From contig CADCTW010000217.1 of assembly GCA_902805735.1 (NCBI GenBank), positions 21,077 to 85,076 of the forward strand: a stretch of DNA of 64,000 bases, given 5' to 3'. The stretch's first letter is position 1; each line of letters starts with the position of its first letter. The notes under the pieces were generated by a model. The model was not told where the DNA came from, did not search any database, and saw only the letters and a list, made by a program, of their open reading frames with translations. Shown one piece after another: positions 7,566 through 15,120 of this stretch. The position numbers were made by a program, and so were the translations under genes. This DNA comes from an uncultured Gemmatimonadota bacterium. Lineage in GTDB: Bacteria; Gemmatimonadota; Gemmatimonadetes; Longimicrobiales; Longimicrobiaceae.

Positions 7566-8263
7566 TCACCCTGGGTAGGCCCATCAAGCAGATCGCGGTT
7601 GTCCTCCCCGACGTCGGCTCCTACACCGCTGTTCTCGTGTCTGAGAGCGGCTGGCCGGCTGACGCGCGGGTTCAGCTGCGGTTCGGTGACTGGGAGATGG
7701 TCTGGACCGCGACCCGGTCGGGCAACCAGATGCGGTGGGACATCGCCGCCGCCCAGGTGGCCGCGGTGCGCGGTCTGTCCCGGCAGACGGTGTGGCTCAC
7801 CTACCAGGCGGGTGACGCCGAGCCGCTCCAGTGGGGGACGGGGCGGGTGTATCGGGCGTCCCGCGCTCAGGGTCTGACCGGGATGGTGCTGGGCGACGGC
7901 CGACCGGACATGGTCACCTCACCTCCCGGGACCACGGCCGCGGTGCATGTCATGCCCGTTGCCGGCCCGGCCGGCACCGCTGGACCTCGGGGGGACGCCG
8001 GACCCCGGGGTGAGCAGGGGCCGCCGGGGGAGACGGTCGCGTCGCGCGGCTCGTCCGCCGGGCCCGCCTCGTACACCCACACGCAGGCCAAACCCGCCGA
8101 CACGTGGGTGGTGGAGCACGGCCTGGGTCGCACCCCCGTCGCGTGGTCGCTGTTCGACAACAGCGGCGGGGAGCGGAACCAGTACCGCGTGGAACACCTC
8201 GGCTCGATGCGGCTGCGGGTCTTGATGGACGTTCCGACCGCCGGCACGTTCACCACCTACTAG
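7562..8263 (+). CDS. minor tail / fibre protein with collagen-like segment
   Basis: A 233-residue protein from GTG 7562; GGGGAGA lies upstream. Residues 1-125 form a beta-rich head domain, residues about 138-160 are collagen-like Gly-X-Y triplets (GPRGDAGPRGEQGPPGE), and residues 185-233 form the C-terminal beta domain often seen in phage receptor-binding proteins (WVVEHGLGRTPVAW ... MDVPTAGTF). Collagen triplets make trimeric stalks in many actinophage fibres. Probable receptor-binding component separated from the first fibre by the lysis genes. Confidence 0.8.
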   Translation: MITLGRPIKQIAVVLPDVGSYTAVLVSESGWPADARVQLRFGDWEMVWTATRSGNQMRWDIAAAQVAAVRGLSRQTVWLTYQAGDAEPLQWGTGRVYRASRAQGLTGMVLGDGRPDMVTSPPGTTAAVHVMPVAGPAGTAGPRGDAGPRGEQGPPGETVASRGSSAGPASYTHTQAKPADTWVVEHGLGRTPVAWSLFDNSGGERNQYRVEHLGSMRLRVLMDVPTAGTFTTY

Positions 8264-8275
8264 AAGGAGCAGTTC

Positions 8276-9022
8276 ATGCCCGGCCCCGTGCCTCTGTCTC
8301 AGACCGACTTCGGCAACCTCAAGGGTGTCAACGTCGCGGACGGCGTTCTCGCCACCGACGTCGCCGCTTTCGGCCAGGTCGGCGCTGCCCGCTCGGCTGC
8401 CATCACTACCGCGAACGCCTACACCGACAGCCAGCTTGCCGGGCTGCAGTCGGGGCAGACCCCCAAGGGAGCCGTGCGGGCCGCGGTCGGCACGAACGTC
8501 ACCATCGCCTCCCCGGGGGCGGCGCTGGACGGGGTCACCGCGGTCAACGGGGACGTGTTCCTCCTGGCCGGGCAGACCTCGGGGGCGCAGAACGGCCCGT
8601 ACGTGTTCAACGGGGCCTCGTCGGCGATGACGCGGGCGGCGAACTGGGATGCCCAGGCCGAGGCGGTGCTGGGGTCGTACTGGATCGTCCGCGAGGGCAC
8701 CAACGCGGACACGTTCGCGCTGCTCACCAACGACGCGTTCACCCTCGGTACGACGACGGCGACGTTCAAGTACGTGGGGATCACCCAGGCCTCGCAGACC
8801 CTCGGCTACTCGGGCACCTCCCCGGTCGTGGCGGCGGGCGGGACGTGGACGATCACGCACAACCTCGGCACCGACAAGATCATCGTTCAGTTCCGTCGGG
8901 TGTCCACCGGCCGCTACGTGACCTGCGAGGTCGGCGGCGCCACCTCCACCCAGGTCCAGGCCTATCCCGATGTGGCGCTGGCGGCGGGGGAGATCGAAGC
9001 CCTCGTCGGCCGAGTCGCATGA
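8276..9022 (+). CDS. tail fibre protein
   Basis: A 248-residue protein; ATG 8276 follows GAAGGAG. Residues 1-60 are an N-terminal helical/attachment region; 60-170 contain the fibre-type module AVRAAVGTNVTIASPGAALDG ending with a NADTFALLTND segment; residues 185-248 repeat the TWTITHNLGTDKIIVQF fold that is also at the end of the previous protein. The shared C-terminal domain suggests duplication within the fibre gene set. Confidence 0.8.
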   Translation: MPGPVPLSQTDFGNLKGVNVADGVLATDVAAFGQVGAARSAAITTANAYTDSQLAGLQSGQTPKGAVRAAVGTNVTIASPGAALDGVTAVNGDVFLLAGQTSGAQNGPYVFNGASSAMTRAANWDAQAEAVLGSYWIVREGTNADTFALLTNDAFTLGTTTATFKYVGITQASQTLGYSGTSPVVAAGGTWTITHNLGTDKIIVQFRRVSTGRYVTCEVGGATSTQVQAYPDVALAAGEIEALVGRVA

Positions 9023-9053
9023 CCGGTGACGCCGTCACGGTGAGGGGGCAGTA

Positions 9054-9719
9054 GTGGGGATCGAGTCGCTGTCCCGGCTGCGCAGCCCCCTAGCGTCGTC
9101 CACCACTGCGGATGTGGTGCGAAGCGACGACCTGCGGCTCGTCCCGGACACCCGGGTCCACGGCGGGACCGAGTGGGACCAGCAGGTCTACGGCGACCTG
9201 ATCTCCAACAGCTACCGCGACGACGCGTTCGCCTCGCACGCGATGTCTGCGAGCATCCGCACCTACATCATCATGCTGGGGCGGCTCCCGGCCGGGGAGG
9301 CAGCGGCCGGGGTGCGGCTGGCCCGCATCACCGCCCCTGCCGGCACAGGTGCCGGTCTCACCGCCGGGCTGTACGCGTCGGCGTCGCTGACCTCGACGTC
9401 GTGGGCGCAGGTGGGCGCCAACTTCGCAGTCAGCATCGCCGGCACCGGCGTGATCTCCACCCCGTTCGCGGTCGCCGCCGACCCCACTGTGAACCGGTGG
9501 TTGATGCTGCAGCTGGTCCTCGTCGGGTCGTCGATCAGCACCTACCCGGTGTGGGCCGCCACCCCCGTCGCTGCCCTGCCCGCTCTGGCCAGCCAGGTGG
9601 GGACGACGCTGGTGTCGGGGCTGTCGAGCGCCACCACCGTCCCCGCAGCCACGCTCAACCCGTCCACCGCCGCTGGTTGGACGGTCAGTGCCCAGAAACC
9701 TTGGGCTGCCCTTTACTGA
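9054..9719 (+). CDS. hypothetical tail/baseplate protein
   Basis: A 221-residue protein from GTG 9054 with GAGGGGGCAG upstream. It is Ala/Ser/Thr-rich and beta-patterned with a motif GAGLTAGLYASASLTSTSW, typical of phage fibre-tip or decoration proteins. The N-terminal 60 residues are more hydrophilic. Placed in the same block as three fibre genes; no specific family recognised. Confidence 0.65.
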   Translation: MGIESLSRLRSPLASSTTADVVRSDDLRLVPDTRVHGGTEWDQQVYGDLISNSYRDDAFASHAMSASIRTYIIMLGRLPAGEAAAGVRLARITAPAGTGAGLTAGLYASASLTSTSWAQVGANFAVSIAGTGVISTPFAVAADPTVNRWLMLQLVLVGSSISTYPVWAATPVAALPALASQVGTTLVSGLSSATTVPAATLNPSTAAGWTVSAQKPWAALY

Positions 9720-9735
9720 CGAGAGGACCCCGCAC

Positions 9736-10059
9736 GTGTTCTTCGACAAGCTCCCCCCGCGTTATGACTTCATCCAGTGGACCGGCACCAACACCGAGGA
9801 GGTGCGGGGGTTCCTGGCGAACTACTACACGCAGATGCTGGCGTTCGAGCTGGTGCCGGAGCCGGGTGTCAACCAGCCAGCCCGGCTGATCGTGCGCCCC
9901 GTGGCGGCCCCGGTTGACGACCTGCACCACGTCGAGGTGATGATCCACGGCTGGGTTGGGGTGGACATCTGGGATGCCTCCCACTTCACGTCGGTGATCT
10001 CGCTGGAGGGCACGGAGGGGGAGCCGGCCCCGACGGGGTACACCCCGACCCCCACCTGA
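9736..10059 (+). CDS. hypothetical protein, last gene of the late block
   Basis: A 107-residue protein from GTG 9736 (GAGAGG seven bases upstream), starting MFFDKLPPRYDFIQWTGTN. The stop at 10057-10059 is followed by a strong hairpin, so this closes the late transcript. The pattern KLPPRYDFIQWTGTNxEE is shared with small phage proteins of unknown function. Confidence 0.65.
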   Translation: MFFDKLPPRYDFIQWTGTNTEEVRGFLANYYTQMLAFELVPEPGVNQPARLIVRPVAAPVDDLHHVEVMIHGWVGVDIWDASHFTSVISLEGTEGEPAPTGYTPTPT

Positions 10060-10103
10060 TTGCCTGTCCCGCCCGGCAACGACGCCGGGACGATGAGGCA
10101 GCG

Positions 10104-10150
10104 AAGCGCCCCACCTCTTGACCCTCGCGGTCGAGAGGTGGGGCGCTTTT
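10104..10150. terminator. strong bidirectional terminator after the late block
   Basis: Perfect 15-bp stem (aagcgccccacctct at 10104-10118 against 10134-10148) with a 15-base loop, followed by a TTTT run on the + strand and preceded by AA on the other. It separates the + strand tail genes from the minus-strand gene ending at 10163, so it can stop both transcripts. Confidence 0.9.
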
Positions 10151-10162
10151 GGCATGCCCGGA

Positions 10163-10516
10163 CTACTTCGGGTCATCAGGCAGGTAGGCGAGGAGGAGCC
10201 GGTCGAGCGCGCCGACGAACGACGGCTCGACAAGCGCCGCGCGCAAGCGCTCTCGCTGTCCCATGCGGGCCCACTCCCGTGCGACGTCGCGGGCGAGGTC
10301 GTCACGTCGCTCCCGGTCGGCCTCATCGCGCTCGATCAGTGCCCGCCCTTGCTGGTACACCTCCTCGTCGGCGTCCCGCTGCTGATGGCCGTGCAGGATC
10401 GCTTGGCGCCTGCTCAGTTCGGAGGCGTGGTCGCGGAACTGCCGCTGCGGGTCACTCCACCTCTGCAGGACGCCACGCAGTTCATGGAAGGCGAGGCGTC
10501 GCAGGCCGGCGATCAC
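10163..10516 (-). CDS. hypothetical charged helical protein
   Basis: A 117-residue minus-strand protein from GTG at 10516, highly charged and helical (RRQAILHGHQQRDADEEVYQ). Its start overlaps the stop of a 15-codon frame (10513-10560) that itself overlaps the gene upstream; that mini-frame may only serve translational coupling. Last gene of the minus-strand operon before the hairpin at 10104. Function unknown. Confidence 0.6.
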   Translation of the reverse strand: MIAGLRRLAFHELRGVLQRWSDPQRQFRDHASELSRRQAILHGHQQRDADEEVYQQGRALIERDEADRERRDDLARDVAREWARMGQRERLRAALVEPSFVGALDRLLLAYLPDDPK

Positions 10517-10560
10517 TGCTCGCCCCCGTCCAGCTCGGCGGGTGTGGTGGTGTCGGTCAT
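10513..10560 (-). CDS. 15-codon coupling mini-ORF
   Basis: An ATG-initiated frame encoding MTDTTTPAELDGGEQ, whose start overlaps the stop of the gene at 10557-10811 and whose stop overlaps the GTG at 10516. The double overlap suggests ribosomes pass through it to reach the next gene. Whether the peptide itself matters cannot be judged. Confidence 0.35.
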   Translation of the reverse strand: MTDTTTPAELDGGEQ

Positions 10561-10811
10561 CGGGACTCTCCGACAGCGACGGGATAGGCGCGGGACAGGA
10601 AAGTGTCCGAGCGCTTGGCCGCCCGCGCGATGCAGGTGTCCACGGCGCCCCGGATGTTGGCTTCCAGAACCTCGGAAGCATGCGAGGACGGGGGCGGCTC
10701 GCCGTGGTAGCGGGCGCCCGTTGCCTTCCCGGTTTCCTCGAAGGTGAGCACGTGACCGTCAACCTCGACGATCAGGGTGACCTTGGTCTGCAATCTGTCG
10801 TAGAACGGCAT
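10557..10811 (-). CDS. hypothetical protein, minus-strand operon
   Basis: An 84-residue protein starting MPFYDRLQTKVTLIVEVDGH, with an N-terminal beta-hairpin and a helical second half (LEANIRGAVDTCIARAA). Start at ATG 10811. A small single-domain fold; no family recognised. Part of the run of minus-strand genes between 10.16 and 15.06 kb. Confidence 0.65.
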   Translation of the reverse strand: MPFYDRLQTKVTLIVEVDGHVLTFEETGKATGARYHGEPPPSSHASEVLEANIRGAVDTCIARAAKRSDTFLSRAYPVAVGESR

Positions 10812-10856
10812 TGCCGTGTTGCTCCTAGGTGTAGGGGACGGACAGGGGCGCGAAGG

Positions 10857-11171
10857 TCAGAACGCTCGGGCCGGACCCGCATATGCTGCCGGCGCAGCGG
10901 GGTCGACGACCGGAGCCGGCTGCTCGGCAGGCTTGACGATCAGGCGGAGCGTGGGCGCAGGCTCCTCATCGAGATCCCACTCCCGACGCACCACTTGGTA
11001 GACGCTCTGCTCGTCGCGTCGGGCCGCGTTGCGGTACCCCGGCGACGCGAGCAGGAGGTCTCCAACCGCTGGCAGATACAGCGCCGAGTACGAGCAGATG
11101 AACTTGCCGCTCTCGTCCTCGACGTCGACCTCACACTTCGGCACGGTGGCTTCGATCTCTACGGCGGTCAC
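10857..11171 (-). CDS. hypothetical beta-rich protein
   Basis: A 104-residue protein from ATG 11171 (MTAVEIEATVPKCEVDVED). Pattern suggests a small beta barrel up to residue 80 and a disordered Pro/Ala tail. Ribosome site GAGGAG is visible just upstream on the minus strand. Unknown function. Confidence 0.65.
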   Translation of the reverse strand: MTAVEIEATVPKCEVDVEDESGKFICSYSALYLPAVGDLLLASPGYRNAARRDEQSVYQVVRREWDLDEEPAPTLRLIVKPAEQPAPVVDPAAPAAYAGPARAF

Positions 11172-11211
11172 GGTCTGGGCTCTCCTCGGTGACGGGGACG
11201 AAGGGGGACGA

Positions 11212-11403
11212 TCAGGCCGGGTCGAGGAAGCGAATCAGGCGCTCCAGGTCGCGCACCGTCCACGCTTGCCCTGGTGGCGTGCTCTCCACCATCGCCCGCA
11301 GCGCTACGGCCATGACCTTGCTGTCCCCGTTCTTCGCCTGCACGGACAGCATCCAGCCGAGCAAACGTTGCTCGACGTCGTGGACGGGGCCGGGGTTGCT
11401 CAT
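11212..11403 (-). CDS. small helical hypothetical protein
   Basis: A 63-residue protein from ATG 11403 that overlaps the stop of the upstream gene by four bases. All-helical (VEQRLLGWMLSVQAKNGDSK, DLERLIRFLD). It could be a small regulator or adaptor; nothing specific is recognised. Confidence 0.6.
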   Translation of the reverse strand: MSNPGPVHDVEQRLLGWMLSVQAKNGDSKVMAVALRAMVESTPPGQAWTVRDLERLIRFLDPA

Positions 11404-11621
11404 CGGGGGTCTCCGGGAAGCCAGCCCGGCGCCCCGATGGCCTCATGCCACGTCGTCGGCGGAATGTAGTCCAACGCGGCTCGGGCGCGGTCGATGATCG
11501 CGGACAGCCGGACCGTGCGCCGATCCTCTCGGCCCTGCTCGCTCTCCGGGTCGTCGAGCGTGAGCAGCCAGCGGCAGAAGTCGGCGGGTGTCTCGTCGGG
11601 CTGGGCGGTCTCGGTGCTCAT
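11400..11621 (-). CDS. small hypothetical protein
   Basis: A 73-residue protein starting MSTETAQPDETPADFCRWLL, ATG 11621 with AGGAGACGACAG upstream on the minus strand; a longer in-frame extension to 11675 lacks a ribosome site. Coupled to the next gene by ATGA overlap. Function unknown. Confidence 0.65.
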   Translation of the reverse strand: MSTETAQPDETPADFCRWLLTLDDPESEQGREDRRTVRLSAIIDRARAALDYIPPTTWHEAIGAPGWLPGDPR

Positions 11622-11658
11622 CTGTCGTCTCCTACTCGGTGAGGCAGGGAAAGGGAGA

Positions 11659-12351
11659 TCAGGCGGACTCGGCAACCTGTCGGAGCGCGTGGGTCAGCCG
11701 CATCAGGCTCACGCCCCGCTCCCGCCCAGGCGCGGACGAGAACACCGCCAGGAATGCCCCCTCGGACAGCTCCGTCGGCTCGGTGATGAGCCCGGACGGC
11801 TCGTTCACCTTCGCCAAGCCGTCCTGGACGCGCCACTCCACAGCCGCCCGGCCTGCCGCCCCCTCGTCGGGGACGAGCTGGACGCGCATGGTCAGGTACG
11901 GGAACGCGGCAGCGATCTTGACGAGGTCGTCGTGGACCTCCTCGACGCTGGGCCACTTCCCGATGTTGTGGCTGGTGCAGCCGATGCGGCCGTCCCAGTC
12001 GCACCAGCCGTGGGGGCCACCGATCCACGCCGACATGATCCGGCTGTTTCCGAGGTAGTTGAGGCTGATCACTCGGTGCCGCTCCTCGAACGCCGCCACG
12101 GAGTCGTGGTCGGGCCAGCCGTGCCTGTCGTTGAGGGCGATACCGGCCGCCGAGTACACGGCCCGTTCCCACGCCTTGTCGTTGGTGGCCATGAAGCTCC
12201 ACTCGGCGGTGCGGATGAGGATCTCGTTGGCCTGCTCCTCCGTCACGGGGTCACCGGCGACGAGGAGGCGGGGCCACTTGGTGAGTTCCACCGAGGGCAG
12301 GGCGATGACGTCGCGGGTGGAGTCCGGCGGGGTCAGGGGGTCGGTGCTCAT
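11659..12351 (-). CDS. conserved hypothetical phage protein
   Basis: A 230-residue protein from ATG 12351 (MSTDPLTPPDSTRDVIALPS). It carries aromatic-rich motifs (RTAEWSFMATNDKAWERAVY; WIGGPHGWCDWDGRIGC) and a C-terminal arginine-rich helix. The composition is that of a globular enzyme-like or binding domain, but I cannot place it in a family. Largest native gene of this minus-strand operon. Confidence 0.7.
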   Translation of the reverse strand: MSTDPLTPPDSTRDVIALPSVELTKWPRLLVAGDPVTEEQANEILIRTAEWSFMATNDKAWERAVYSAAGIALNDRHGWPDHDSVAAFEERHRVISLNYLGNSRIMSAWIGGPHGWCDWDGRIGCTSHNIGKWPSVEEVHDDLVKIAAAFPYLTMRVQLVPDEGAAGRAAVEWRVQDGLAKVNEPSGLITEPTELSEGAFLAVFSSAPGRERGVSLMRLTHALRQVAESA

Positions 12352-12394
12352 CGTTCGAGGTCCTTTCGGGTCGGGTGGGCGTGGTCGGGGCCGG

Positions 12395-12565
12395 TCACGC
12401 CGGCCACAGGTTCACACGGGTCCCCGCCGGGGCAGGCTGGTCCAAACCGGCCGGCTCCCCGTCCAGGCGGACCCTGCCCGCTGCCGCGTGCTCGACGATC
12501 CGGTCCTCCGAGATGCCCGCAGAACGGAGACGGTTCCGGACGGAGGGGGCGGGGGCGGCGGTCAC
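12395..12565 (-). CDS. small S4-like / RNA-binding-like protein
   Basis: A 56-residue protein from GTG 12565 with a strong AAAGGAGG ribosome site. The pattern RNRLRSAGISEDRIVEHAAA followed by VRLDGEPAGL and PAPAGTRVNL resembles the S4-type RNA-binding module and a family of small actinophage/plasmid proteins. The TnpB gene begins on the other strand only about 40 bases away, so the insertion lies just upstream of this gene's ribosome site. Confidence 0.65.
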   Translation of the reverse strand: MTAAPAPSVRNRLRSAGISEDRIVEHAAAGRVRLDGEPAGLDQPAPAGTRVNLWPA

Positions 12566-12604
12566 CGGGCCTCCTTTCACATACTCAGATGCTATCGTGT
12601 GAGA

Positions 12605-13771
12605 GTGGCGGAACGGGTGGTGAAGCGGGCGTTCAAGTACCGCTTCTACCCAACCGTTGAGCAGGAGACAGAGCTGCGGCGCACGTTTGGTTGCGTTCGG
12701 CTTGTCTACAACCAGGCCCTCGAAGCCCGAACCGCCGCTTGGTACGGCGAGCAGCGGCGGGTGTCCTACGTGCAGTCTTCGGCGATGCTGACCGAGTGGA
12801 AGCGCGATCCCGACCTGGCGTTCCTCGCCGAGGTGTCGTCGGTCCCGCTTCAGCAGAGTCTTCGGCATCTGCAAGGGGCGTTCGTCAACTTCTGGGAGAA
12901 GCGCGCGAAGTACCCGCGGTTCAAGTCCCGGAAGCGGGGCCGGCAGTCCGCCGAATACACCCGGTCGGCGTTCCGCTACCGCGACGGCTCGCTCACTCTC
13001 GCGAAGATGCGCGACCCGCTCGGCATCCGCTGGTCGCGTCCCCTGCCCGACGGGGCGGAGCCGACCACGGTGACGGTGTCGCTGGACCCGGCCGGGCGCT
13101 GGTACGTGTCGCTGCTGTGCGAGGTCGCCGTCCACGACGGCCCGCCCACTGACAGCGCCGTCGGTGTCGACGCCGGAATCACCAGCCTCCTCGCCCTGTC
13201 CACGGGCGAGAAGATCACCAACCCGCAGCACGAGCGGGCTGACCGGAAGCGGCTCGCGCTCGCTCAGCGCCGACTTGCCCGCAAGCAGAAGGGATCGAAC
13301 AACCGGGAGAAGGCGCGCCGCAAGGTCGCCCGCGTCCACGCCCGGATCACCGACCGCAGACGCGACCACCTGCATAAGGTCACCACTCGGCTCGTTGCGG
13401 AGAACCAACGCATCGTGATCGAGGACCTGAACGTCCGGGGCATGCTCGCCAACCACAGCCTGGCCCGCGCCATCTCCGACGCGGCCTGGCACGAACTGCG
13501 GAGCATGCTCGACTACAAGTGCCGGTGGTACGGCCGCGACCTCGTCGTGATCGACCGCTGGTTTCCCTCGTCCAAGACGTGCTCCGCCTGTGGCGCCGTC
13601 CAAGACTCCATGCCGCTCAACGTGCGAGAGTGGACGTGCCGCTGCGGCACCATCCATGACCGCGACGTCAACGCGGCCAAAATGATCCGAACCGCCGGGC
13701 TGGCGGGGATCGCCTGTGGAGACGGTGTAAGACCAGCTCGCGCGGAAGCGCGAGAGGGCAACTGTCGCTGA
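12605..13771 (+). CDS. tnpB: TnpB-type RNA-guided nuclease of an IS200/IS605-like element
   Basis: A 388-residue protein starting near GTG 12605 (other in-frame GTGs at 12599 and 12617). The N-terminal helix-turn-helix region (RAFKYRFYPTVEQE) and the RuvC-like core are intact: Asp in VGVDAGI (about 188), Glu in IEDLNVRGM (about 271), zinc ribbon CSACG...CRCG (about 326-347) and final Asp in HDRDVNAAK. TnpB proteins are RNA-guided DNA nucleases that keep IS copies at the donor site. No TnpA transposase is present, so the element is IS1341-like. It is the only + strand gene in this minus-strand operon, which marks it as an insertion. Confidence 0.92.
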   Translation: MAERVVKRAFKYRFYPTVEQETELRRTFGCVRLVYNQALEARTAAWYGEQRRVSYVQSSAMLTEWKRDPDLAFLAEVSSVPLQQSLRHLQGAFVNFWEKRAKYPRFKSRKRGRQSAEYTRSAFRYRDGSLTLAKMRDPLGIRWSRPLPDGAEPTTVTVSLDPAGRWYVSLLCEVAVHDGPPTDSAVGVDAGITSLLALSTGEKITNPQHERADRKRLALAQRRLARKQKGSNNREKARRKVARVHARITDRRRDHLHKVTTRLVAENQRIVIEDLNVRGMLANHSLARAISDAAWHELRSMLDYKCRWYGRDLVVIDRWFPSSKTCSACGAVQDSMPLNVREWTCRCGTIHDRDVNAAKMIRTAGLAGIACGDGVRPARAEAREGNCR

Positions 13772-13830
13772 AGCAGGAACCCCTGATCGCGAGGTCGGGA
13801 ATCCTCCGCCTTGAGGCGTGAGGAAGAAGC
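13690..13830 (+). ncRNA. candidate omegaRNA / right end of the tnpB element
   Basis: By analogy with ISDra2 and other IS605 elements, the guide RNA is read from the 3' end of tnpB through the right end. Here the post-stop segment contains a hairpin (cctccgcc ttga ggcgtgagg, 13802-13822, with one bulge) of the type that closes right ends. The sequence immediately downstream, from about 13825, would be the guide. This is inferred from family knowledge, not proven. Confidence 0.45.
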
Positions 13831-13866
13831 CAAGGTGTGTCCTCTCGGGTCGGAGACCGGAACCAG

Positions 13867-14103
13867 TCAGGCAGAGCCGTAGCGGAACGAGCGGAACGTC
13901 TGGTCGTCGCCGGTGTGGAAGCCCCACGCCTCCAGCTGCTCGATCTCCTGCAGCGTGAACTCGTCCGGGTCGGCCATCACGGTCAGCTCGTCGTGCTCGC
14001 AGTGCAGCGGGGAGGCGGGGTTGCTCTGCCCTCGGGAGAGCAGCGTCAGGGCCTGGATCAGGTTGGTCCAGGCGACGGGGGTCGTGTCGGTCTCGGTGTT
14101 CAT
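13867..14103 (-). CDS. small hypothetical protein
   Basis: A 78-residue protein from ATG 14103 (MNTETDTTPVAWTNLIQALT), following an AGGAGAC site. Contains an acidic segment EFTLQEIEQLEAWGFHTGDD. First minus-strand gene on the far side of the tnpB element. No family recognised. Confidence 0.65.
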   Translation of the reverse strand: MNTETDTTPVAWTNLIQALTLLSRGQSNPASPLHCEHDELTVMADPDEFTLQEIEQLEAWGFHTGDDQTFRSFRYGSA

Positions 14104-14164
14104 GGCGGGTCTCCTCGGTTGGGTGGCTGGAGCGGGGCTGCTCAACAGCAAAGGGGGGCGGGAG

Positions 14165-14503
14165 TCAGAGGTCGTAGGCGACGAGCCGGCCGTCAGCGAG
14201 GTAGCCGACCTGGGCGCAGTCGACGAACCCCGTCCAGCGGGGCAGCGCGTTGTACTCGTCGATGCTCTCGACAAACCGGACGATCTTCTCCATTACGAGC
14301 ACCGCGTCGCCGCCGTCAGCAGGCCACTCGAACCAGCACGGCGCCAGCGGGACCTCGGTGCTCGTCCAGTTCGCCTCCCGGCTGTTGGCGATAAACCCTT
14401 CGTGGTTGAGGGCGACCTTGACGACGTAGCCGTCCCCCCTGTCGTACACCGCGCGGGTGCGGGACTCGGCGATCAGGACGAGCTCGGCCAGGGCGGTCTG
14501 CAT
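14165..14503 (-). CDS. small kinase-fold-like protein
   Basis: A 112-residue protein from ATG 14503. The order of motifs recalls a truncated protein-kinase fold: AVYDRGDGYVVKVALN (glycine-loop strand then a Lys like the ATP-anchoring Lys), an EANWTSTEV helix, a hinge-like VLVMEKIV, and a final VGYLADGRLVAYDL resembling the strand leading to the DFG aspartate. There is no HRD catalytic loop, so it would be a pseudokinase or a binding protein. This is a motif reading by eye; the family is unnamed to me. Confidence 0.6.
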   Translation of the reverse strand: MQTALAELVLIAESRTRAVYDRGDGYVVKVALNHEGFIANSREANWTSTEVPLAPCWFEWPADGGDAVLVMEKIVRFVESIDEYNALPRWTGFVDCAQVGYLADGRLVAYDL

Positions 14504-14536
14504 GGCGGTTCCTTCGGTAGCGGGGGAGAGGGGAGG

Positions 14537-14749
14537 TCAGGGCTTGCGCGGCTTGGGAGCCTGGCCGGCTTCGAGCTCGGCCGCCCGCAGCATCGCCGCG
14601 AACTGGTTCGGGACGTGGAAGTCCAAGGAGTCCCACCACTGCAGGACGGCCTGACGCTCGCGCTCGGTGCTGTTGGGGTCGCGAAAGTCGCGGACGGAGG
14701 CGCGGAGGTCTTCGGCGAGCTGGCGGGCGTCGGTTGCTGTCTGTGTCAT
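14537..14749 (-). CDS. small helical hypothetical protein
   Basis: A 70-residue helical protein from ATG 14749 (MTQTATDARQLAEDLRASVR), ending in a basic PKPRKP tail. A WWDSLDFHVPNQFAAML segment gives a hydrophobic face. No family recognised. Confidence 0.6.
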   Translation of the reverse strand: MTQTATDARQLAEDLRASVRDFRDPNSTERERQAVLQWWDSLDFHVPNQFAAMLRAAELEAGQAPKPRKP

Positions 14750-14814
14750 GGCGGGTCCTTAAGACGAAGAGGGGGAGGGGCCCGGCCGGTGAGTAGCTGG
14801 CCGGGCGGAGGGCG

Positions 14815-15057
14815 TCAGGAGGACGGTCGATTGCGCATGCCGGACGCCATGCCGAGCCGGACGAAGGGGATCGCGCCGGACTCAGAAGCGGCGCTCTGCT
14901 GCACCAGGTCCAGCACGTAGCGACGGACGTCGGCGCGGATCGCTGCGGCGGCGTCCGCGCCGTAGGCGGCAGTCCACTCGTCGCGGTCGACCTCGACGGA
15001 GAGCGTGACCGAGACCTTCATGGTGCGGGCGGCGGGGGCGGTTGCTGTCTGCGGCAT
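14815..15057 (-). CDS. small hypothetical protein, first gene of the minus-strand operon
   Basis: An 80-residue protein from ATG 15057. A beta strand TMKVSVTLSVEVDRDEW precedes a helix rich in Ala and a basic C-terminus. The start codon lies about seven bases after a TACAGT -10 box, so its mRNA is probably leaderless. Function unknown. Confidence 0.65.
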   Translation of the reverse strand: MPQTATAPAARTMKVSVTLSVEVDRDEWTAAYGADAAAAIRADVRRYVLDLVQQSAASESGAIPFVRLGMASGMRNRPSS

Positions 15058-15063
15058 GGGCCA

Positions 15064-15092
15064 ACTGTATCTCGGATCGGCTATGCGGTCAA
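15064..15092 (-). promoter_or_regulatory. leaderless promoter of the minus-strand operon
   Basis: On the minus strand TTGACC (forward 15087-15092) and TACAGT (forward 15064-15069) are spaced by 17 bases, and the ATG at 15057 sits where transcription should begin. The -35 box lies inside one of the CGGTCAACCG repeats, so the promoter looks repressible. Confidence 0.7.
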
Positions 15093-15119
15093 CCGGTCAT
15101 TCTGTGGTACGGTCAACCG
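15086..15119. repeat. paired CGGTCAACCG operator-like repeats
   Basis: The exact 10-mer CGGTCAACCG occurs at 15086-15095 and 15110-15119, 24 bases apart, in the short divergent gap between genes at 15057 (-) and 15121 (+). The outer sequence also forms an inverted pair ATGCGGT/ACCGCAT. One copy covers the minus-strand -35 box, the other abuts the + strand start codon, so one protein could control both directions. Confidence 0.65.
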
Positions 15120-15120
15120 C

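Larger units (their letters stand above)
12585..13830 (+). mobile_element. probable IS1341-type (tnpB-only) element
   Basis: Bounds are approximate: the left end is placed just after CTTTCAC (12574-12580), the right end after the hairpin at 13802-13822. It carries tnpB alone. It splits a minus-strand operon between the genes at 12395-12565 and 13867-14103 without breaking either frame. Exact ends cannot be fixed without an empty-site comparison. Confidence 0.6.

Noticed and set aside
12395..13927. 510-codon minus-strand open frame across tnpB
   Set aside because: Only its last 56 codons (12395-12565) are protein-like and have a ribosome site; the rest is antisense to tnpB.
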